DNA of 64,000 nucleotides from Leptospira gomenensis (lineage in GTDB: Bacteria; Spirochaetota; Leptospiria; Leptospirales; Leptospiraceae), in the NCBI RefSeq assembly GCF_004770155.1, contig NZ_RQFA01000039.1, positions 34,551-98,550 on the forward strand, given 5' to 3'. The notes beneath the pieces are model-generated. The model worked only from the letters and a program-made list of their open reading frames with translations. It was not told where the DNA came from and searched no databases. Made by a program: the position numbers and the translations under genes. Of this stretch, positions 59,185 to 64,000 are shown piece by piece; position 1 is the first letter of the stretch, and each line of letters opens with the position of its first letter.

Positions 59185-61314
59185 TTACATTTCTTCGAAC
59201 AACTGGATGGTTTCGGAAACTTCCACAGGCACGTTGCCTGCCTGAAAATACGGATTGTATCTTTTTTTGATCCCCGAAACGAGTCTGCGTTTTCTGGCTT
59301 CGAAGGTTTCCATGAATTCCTTAAAAATCGGATGTTTGCGGAGTTCCTCCCGGATCGAAGGGGCAAAGGGCGCATAACGGTTCAGAATGTCGCGCACCAC
59401 CCGGTTGAGTCTCGTTTTCCCGGAGGATTCGAACAACACCCAATACGAATAATCCGACGCGAACATGTCCTTTAGATTTTTTTTGTATTTCATCATCTGT
59501 TGGTCGATCGTTTTTTTAGCGTCGGGTGTGAGAGCGGGGGATTTGCGATAATTCTCCAGATAAAGAAAGTATTCCGAAGTCAGGGAAGGCGGGGAAGAAT
59601 CCTTCCACTTTCTGCCGCGCACCGTACGTTCCATTTCCCATCGGAATTCCCCCAGAGTTCTCGTGATCGCCAAAGTAGCGTTTTCGTTGAGAATTTGCGG
59701 AAACACAAGTCTCCCGCGTGAAAAAACTCCGGAGGATATTTCCTGCCACAAAACTCCTCGGCTTCCGAACACGGGCAAGATGATACAATCCGGAAATACC
59801 TCCTTCATCGCGAGTTCCTGTTTGCCCGGGGTCGATTCGGGTTCGAATACGATCTGTCTGTAAAAAAGATGTTTGTCGATCTTACGCACGTGATCTACGA
59901 CGGCGTTCAATTTTTCCGGGGTTACGAGAAACGCATCGGTTTCCCCGTACATCTGATCCTCCGAAAGAATCGGATACGCAAGATTCGGGTTGGAAGAAAC
60001 TCCGATGAGACCGTTGTATAAAAGATTGCTCAACTCCCAATCGAGGAGATGCAGTAGGTCTTCGATTCCGCTTTGGTTTGCGGATTCGTCTTTGCCGGTC
60101 TTACGAACGAGAGACGCTTTGACTTGTTCGTATGATTGTGCCAGATGATTGCGGGAAGGATTTTTATTTCCCGCAAGAATCAATCCCAGCCATTCCGGCA
60201 AAAAATAGACGGCCAAGGAATGTTGGGAAGGGGAGGTTTCGGCTTTGTGATTCCTTAATTTCTGTAAGGTGGAATCCAATTGAACGATTCGAGTCGGCGA
60301 CAATAGATGTTCGTCCAAATAAAAAAAATACAGAAACAAAAGAACCGGCTTTGGGATCGAGGAAATATCCGATCTGTATTTCGCATAACACGCAGAATAA
60401 AGACGAATGAAAGTTTGAATCTCTTCCGGTTTGTGTTCCTTTCGCACAAAGCCCGGATGTTCCTGAAACGCCCGAACCCGTTTTTGGATTTCGGAAGCTG
60501 TGAAAGAATCCACTCCGGAATATTTTACGATTTGCGAAAGGCTGTCCCGAAATTCTTCCGGAAGAACGGTTTCCTCTTGGGAGGTTACGTCCCCCATCTG
60601 GATTCCTCCCCAAACCCTCGTTTTTTCGACGTCCTTTTCGGGCGCGGAAAGAATTTGAATGCTTATATCGTTTCCGTCGAAATTCAAAACGGTCGCGTCG
60701 AAACGGATCCAATCCTTTTCTTCTCCGGAATACAAAACGTGGATTTTTTCTCCCGGTTCGGTCGGGAAAGAATGATAGAGTTTTTTCGTGAACAGTTTCG
60801 CGTGAAGGGATTTTTGAACGAATTCCGGTCCGAGGGTTCCCGAATATAAAAAACCGGGAAAGGCTTCCTCCGCGTCGGTCAAAAAAACCACCGGAAGAAT
60901 TTTTTTCGGATGCGGACCTAGATCGTGAACGAGATGCGAAAGTCGTCTGAAAATCAATGCGTCTCTCCAAGCGGGAAGTTCGCCTTGGTGCGCGAGATAC
61001 GAGGCGAATTCCGGAAGAAAAAATTCCTGAAACCAAACGGGAGATTCCGCGATCCGCTTGAGAGTGGAAACGGAAGCATGTTCCAAAAAGGAATGAATGT
61101 GGACTACGTCCCGCCCTTGCAAATATGCAAGCGGAAGTTTTTTCAGAATCCTTGCGTATAAGGCCGCCTTGAGTTGAGTGGAATGTCGAAATCTACGCTC
61201 CAACCAATATCCGGCGAGAAGAAGCAAAGCGACGAAGATAACTCCGTTGATCACCGGGATCCAGGAGAATTCCGGCCACATTAAAACGGGACGGGCTTGC
61301 GCTATAAAAAACAT
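59185..61314 (-). CDS. Large hypothetical membrane-anchored protein
   Basis: 709 residues. One N-terminal membrane helix (ESW-IPVINGVIFVALLLLAGYWLE) then a long soluble, mostly alpha-helical cytoplasmic part. No catalytic motif, P-loop or known domain was recognised. The helical parts include FLEHASVSTLKRIAESPVWFQEFF and YASCYAKYRSDISSIPKPVLLFLYFFYLDEHL. The size and single anchor suit a scaffold or signalling role. It converges with the zinc-ribbon gene (5 bp apart). Orphan. Confidence 0.6.
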   Translation of the reverse strand: MFFIAQARPVLMWPEFSWIPVINGVIFVALLLLAGYWLERRFRHSTQLKAALYARILKKLPLAYLQGRDVVHIHSFLEHASVSTLKRIAESPVWFQEFFLPEFASYLAHQGELPAWRDALIFRRLSHLVHDLGPHPKKILPVVFLTDAEEAFPGFLYSGTLGPEFVQKSLHAKLFTKKLYHSFPTEPGEKIHVLYSGEEKDWIRFDATVLNFDGNDISIQILSAPEKDVEKTRVWGGIQMGDVTSQEETVLPEEFRDSLSQIVKYSGVDSFTASEIQKRVRAFQEHPGFVRKEHKPEEIQTFIRLYSACYAKYRSDISSIPKPVLLFLYFFYLDEHLLSPTRIVQLDSTLQKLRNHKAETSPSQHSLAVYFLPEWLGLILAGNKNPSRNHLAQSYEQVKASLVRKTGKDESANQSGIEDLLHLLDWELSNLLYNGLIGVSSNPNLAYPILSEDQMYGETDAFLVTPEKLNAVVDHVRKIDKHLFYRQIVFEPESTPGKQELAMKEVFPDCIILPVFGSRGVLWQEISSGVFSRGRLVFPQILNENATLAITRTLGEFRWEMERTVRGRKWKDSSPPSLTSEYFLYLENYRKSPALTPDAKKTIDQQMMKYKKNLKDMFASDYSYWVLFESSGKTRLNRVVRDILNRYAPFAPSIREELRKHPIFKEFMETFEARKRRLVSGIKKRYNPYFQAGNVPVEVSETIQLFEEM

Positions 61315-62381
61315 GCGAAATGTATAAATTTCTTTTTTCCAGGGTCAAGCAGGATTCTGGTTCCTACGTCTTTCGCGGATCGCCGCTGACTCACAGAGAA
61401 AACGACCAAACAACTGGGAACCGTTCCTCGATTTCGAATCTTCTTTTCTTTCTCAAAAAAGCATATGCGAAGTGATTCAGAATGGCAATCGTAAAAAATT
61501 TTGAAACGAGTTGTTACGGCAAACGAGATACGACGGCGGATGTTCGTTGCGACACCAACCGACGCTACTCCTCGGGTATTGGGTTTGCGTGACTCGCGAT
61601 CCTTCCCGTTTGAACCGAGCTCGATTCGTTTTTGCTCGGACGTTTTTTTCTTCCGTTTTTGCTCGGACGTTTTTTCCAAACCCGACTTTGTTGAATTCAT
61701 TCGAATCGACCGATGTCGATGTTTTGCCACCGCGAACCGGAATCAGGATGTCGTTGTCGCAAAGAAAAACCCGCAACCGGTTCCGAATCTCGCGTAGTTT
61801 TGTATGGGTTGTTGGGGCGTTTCGATTCCCGCGCAAAAAGAAAACGCCCAAAATCGGGCAACGTTCAAATCGAATTGCTCGGAAAAGAAATCGTAGGTGT
61901 TGCGGTAAAAACAAACGAATGTTTGTTTCGTTCGAAACGATCGAATCGCAGCCGTTTTGTGTTCCTCAAATCAAAAACGGAATTCCGTCCTTTTTTGCAA
62001 AATTGGATGGAACTTACTGGCCTCGTTTCCGCCCGTCATCTTGCAGAATCCGTTTTTGAATCGAATCCCTTTCCAAGTTTCGGTGTGTTTCCACAATCTT
62101 CTCGAAATCCGAACTTAGGGGAGCAACGGCGATAAAAGAGACAAAATCCTGATCCGGGAAAAAAGGGAAACAAACGATCGTACATCGTTGTCGTTCTTAC
62201 GGTTGTGATTTCTATGTTGACCCTGGGAACCAAGGTTGATTTTCGCAAGAAATGGTCGGGGCGGCCTCGTGTCGTGTCAGACGGAGACAGCGATTTTTAC
62301 GTGATGCAACAGGCAACTTCCGATAATGTAGATTATGTCGCATTTGGATTATGTCTCATTTTGAACGTACCCATTCATCCT
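61315..62381. other. Non-coding, repeat-bearing stretch
   Basis: About 1.07 kb without a convincing gene; several overlapping frames are open on both strands but with Arg/Ser-rich translations that look like shadows. It contains the 27-bp tandem repeat at 61627-61675. The type of sequence recalls interspersed repeats seen in leptospires, but I cannot confirm a match. It separates core genes from the AT-rich cassette. Confidence 0.45.
61627..61675. repeat. 27-bp tandem direct repeat, two copies
   Basis: CGTTTTTGCTCGGACGTTTTTT occurs at 61627 and again 27 bp later at 61654. The two copies are nearly identical apart from a few T-run length changes. Likely slipped-strand duplication or part of a dispersed repeat. 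Confidence 0.7.
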
Positions 62382-62855
62382 TTACAAATGGACGATAAGT
62401 TTATTGATTGTTACAACTTCTAGTAGATGTGTATCGAGACCTAAAATCCGCCCCGCTATCAATTTGGCTTTAGAAGGCACGGGTTCTTTAAATTTATGAG
62501 TATCATGCCTCTTGTATAGCACATCCCAACTATATTGCGGAATAGAATTTCGATGTTTTCCTCTTGCGATATGAATATGCCTTGCGGTTCCTGTATTTTT
62601 ATTTTCCGGATCTACTCGATACCACCAATCGTCAATTCCGGAGTTTTTCCATTGAGATTCCTTTAGAATATCAATATTCGAAAAATTATATGCGTCGAAG
62701 AAGGCAGAAAATCTTTCGATTTCAATATCCTCGTCAATGTAATATGATTCGTATAATGGTTTTATTGAAGGCATGATTTGGCCTTCTCTAATTTTCTCAA
62801 TAACGTCTTGAAAATTTAATCGTGAAACTATGATGTCGATCCAATGAAATTTCAT
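62382..62855 (-). CDS. Hypothetical protein in AT-rich cassette (DUF6367-like pattern)
   Basis: 157 residues. No firm family. The middle reads DDWWYRVDPENKNTG, then RHIHIARGKHRNSIPQYSWDVLYKRHDTHKF, a conserved-looking block rich in His, Trp and Asp that recalls DUF6367 proteins; that is a weak memory match. The composition (high Ile, Asn, Lys, Tyr) and low GC differ from the core genes to the left. 37 bp after the next upstream gene on the same strand, probable operon. Confidence 0.55.
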   Translation of the reverse strand: MKFHWIDIIVSRLNFQDVIEKIREGQIMPSIKPLYESYYIDEDIEIERFSAFFDAYNFSNIDILKESQWKNSGIDDWWYRVDPENKNTGTARHIHIARGKHRNSIPQYSWDVLYKRHDTHKFKEPVPSKAKLIAGRILGLDTHLLEVVTINKLIVHL

Positions 62856-62892
62856 AAAGGGTTTCCTACGATATATTAGTATATATTGAAAA

Positions 62893-63534
62893 TTAAAATT
62901 TTCGAAACTTTATAGCGTCCAAGCCTTCGACTCTTAATAAATGAATATACAACTTGGTTATAAACCAATAGTAGCCAATTTGGGATAGAGATGCGACTTT
63001 CATTATTTTTCCACTTTTGATCCGATCTTCAATTAAAAATTTAGATACGCTTGAGATGGCCGAGAAATCAGCCACGAGCGAATGATTAATGTCAGAGCTA
63101 TTGCCAAATGAAAAAAATCTATAGTAAATATTCTTCTTTAACTCATCTTCACTTTTTACGATTTGCCTTACCCTTTCGTATGGATAACAACTAGCGATTA
63201 AGATACTCGGATCATTTTCACAATCACAGGAAGCGGAAATTATAACTGAAGGTCCGTTCACAATTGATATTTCACCATTGCGATCGATGCTCGGAATGGC
63301 AACTTTATCCAATATATCCCCTTGCATTAGAATATCATTCGGAGAAGTAGTTACTTGAATATCGATTTTATCAGATTTTAAACTTCCATGTTCAGTTAAT
63401 ATTGTTGAGTTCGATCTACGGTGAAACTGTTTAAGCATATCACCTAAATTTGTTATTTGAATTTCATCAATAGTAGGAAAAGCTCTCCTAAACAATTCGA
63501 TGAACTCCTTCGTAATTGAAGAATCTCCAGACAT
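62893..63534 (-). CDS. Hypothetical protein in AT-rich cassette
   Basis: 214 residues. ATG at 63534 has AGAGAA upstream. N-terminal helix (SITKEFIELFRRAFPTIDEIQITNL), a middle beta part with TVTTSPNDILMQGDILDKVAIPSIDRNGEIS, and VNGPSVIISASCDCENDPSILIASC, which carries a Cys-rich turn. The C-terminal third is helical. No family recognised. Seven bp after the upstream gene. Low GC and codon use unlike the flank indicate acquisition. Confidence 0.6.
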   Translation of the reverse strand: MSGDSSITKEFIELFRRAFPTIDEIQITNLGDMLKQFHRRSNSTILTEHGSLKSDKIDIQVTTSPNDILMQGDILDKVAIPSIDRNGEISIVNGPSVIISASCDCENDPSILIASCYPYERVRQIVKSEDELKKNIYYRFFSFGNSSDINHSLVADFSAISSVSKFLIEDRIKSGKIMKVASLSQIGYYWFITKLYIHLLRVEGLDAIKFRKF

Positions 63535-63544
63535 CAATTCTCTG

Positions 63545-63826
63545 TTACATTACTGGCCCTTTGATTACCGTTCTGATTGAGTCAAGATAATCATTGTATT
63601 TTGCCATTTCCTCGGAATCTAAATCCTTCATTTGTAAATTATAAATATCAAATGGATCGACTTTTTTATCGATTCGGCCGTCAGTCAGATTAAAATAGGT
63701 TTGAGTCTGGCTCTTTGAATCAAGTCCAATTAAAGACCCCAGTGGTGGACTTACTATGCTATATGCCAAATTTGTTTGCGTTGGCCGTCTTCTAAAATTA
63801 GAATATTCTAAATATGTAGCAAACAT
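63545..63826 (-). CDS. Small hypothetical protein in AT-rich cassette
   Basis: 93 residues. ATG 63826 has GGAG exactly at proper spacing, so I prefer it to the ATG pair at 63847. The sequence has MFATYLEYSNFRRRPTQTN, VSPPLGSLIGLDSKSQTQTYFNL, and an acidic end (DLDSEEMAKYNDYLDSIRTVI). No domain recognised. Coupled with the neighbours on both sides. Confidence 0.55.
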   Translation of the reverse strand: MFATYLEYSNFRRRPTQTNLAYSIVSPPLGSLIGLDSKSQTQTYFNLTDGRIDKKVDPFDIYNLQMKDLDSEEMAKYNDYLDSIRTVIKGPVM

Positions 63827-63843
63827 AATTTCTCCTAAGCCCA

Positions 63844-64000
<157 letters not shown>

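Noticed and set aside
61477..62135. Overlapping long frames on both strands in the non-coding stretch
   Set aside because: Arg/Ser/Phe-rich translations, mutual overlap on both strands and no motifs; they look like chance openings in repeated DNA.
62205..62423. Plus-strand frame of 72 codons before the AT-rich cassette
   Set aside because: Unusual composition, no ribosome site of note, and its end overlaps the 3' end of the better minus-strand gene at 62382-62855.

Overview
The window looks like chromosomal DNA of a Leptospira species, probably one with a GC content in the mid-40s (judged by eye, not computed). The reasons are the many lipoproteins with spirochaete-type lipoboxes, a LruC-domain protein, HmuY plus a TonB receptor plus heme oxygenase, SGNH/MBOAT envelope modules, and an overall gene repertoire typical of leptospires. 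No rRNA, tRNA, CRISPR array, intact insertion sequence or prophage was recognised.

Layout. 1-6.3 kb (minus strand): a partial TRL-like lipoprotein gene, then a methylmalonyl-CoA mutase operon (mutA, mutB, meaB) ending in a TonB C-terminal-domain lipoprotein. 6.3-13.6 kb: TerC, a YhhN-family protein, a ferritin-like protein with a histone-H1-like tail, a class V aminotransferase, a BASS transporter, a lipoprotein and a membrane-anchored LuxR regulator. 13.7-22.5 kb: L33 and a zinc-finger-less DksA, an O-antigen-ligase-like protein, PrsW, a LruC-domain lipoprotein, UbiE, ExbB/ExbD and a MazG-like enzyme. 22.5-32.2 kb: a long minus-strand envelope cluster with two MBOAT acyltransferases alternating with two SGNH partners, then a glycosyltransferase operon. 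32.3-39.4 kb: QueA, a Lon-like protease with a broken ATPase motif, an outer-membrane protein, YbaB, a decayed gene and two lipoproteins.

39.4-49.6 kb is the most coherent functional unit: a heme/metal locus. A lipoprotein, HmuY and a TonB-dependent receptor form one operon. A convergent MFS-heme oxygenase operon follows. A CobW (COG0523) GTPase, a Fur-family repressor, an SGNH protein and a membrane glycosyltransferase-like protein form a third operon. The last two diverge from a 32-bp Fur/Zur-type palindrome, and a second motif is shared between the heme oxygenase and HmuY promoters. ExbB/ExbD at 21.2-22.2 kb and the TonB-like lipoprotein at 0.65 kb could energise the receptor.

49.7-61.3 kb: an HtrA protease with a tandem pseudoprotease, Apt, HtpX, a purine/xanthine-type permease, an SspB-like ClpXP adaptor, a CapD-like sugar-nucleotide dehydratase, a STAS/zinc-ribbon protein and a large orphan membrane protein. 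61.3-62.4 kb is a non-coding, repeat-bearing stretch. 62.4-64 kb is an AT-rich cassette of unknown genes with different base composition, the best candidate in the window for undescribed, horizontally acquired content; it runs off the right edge.
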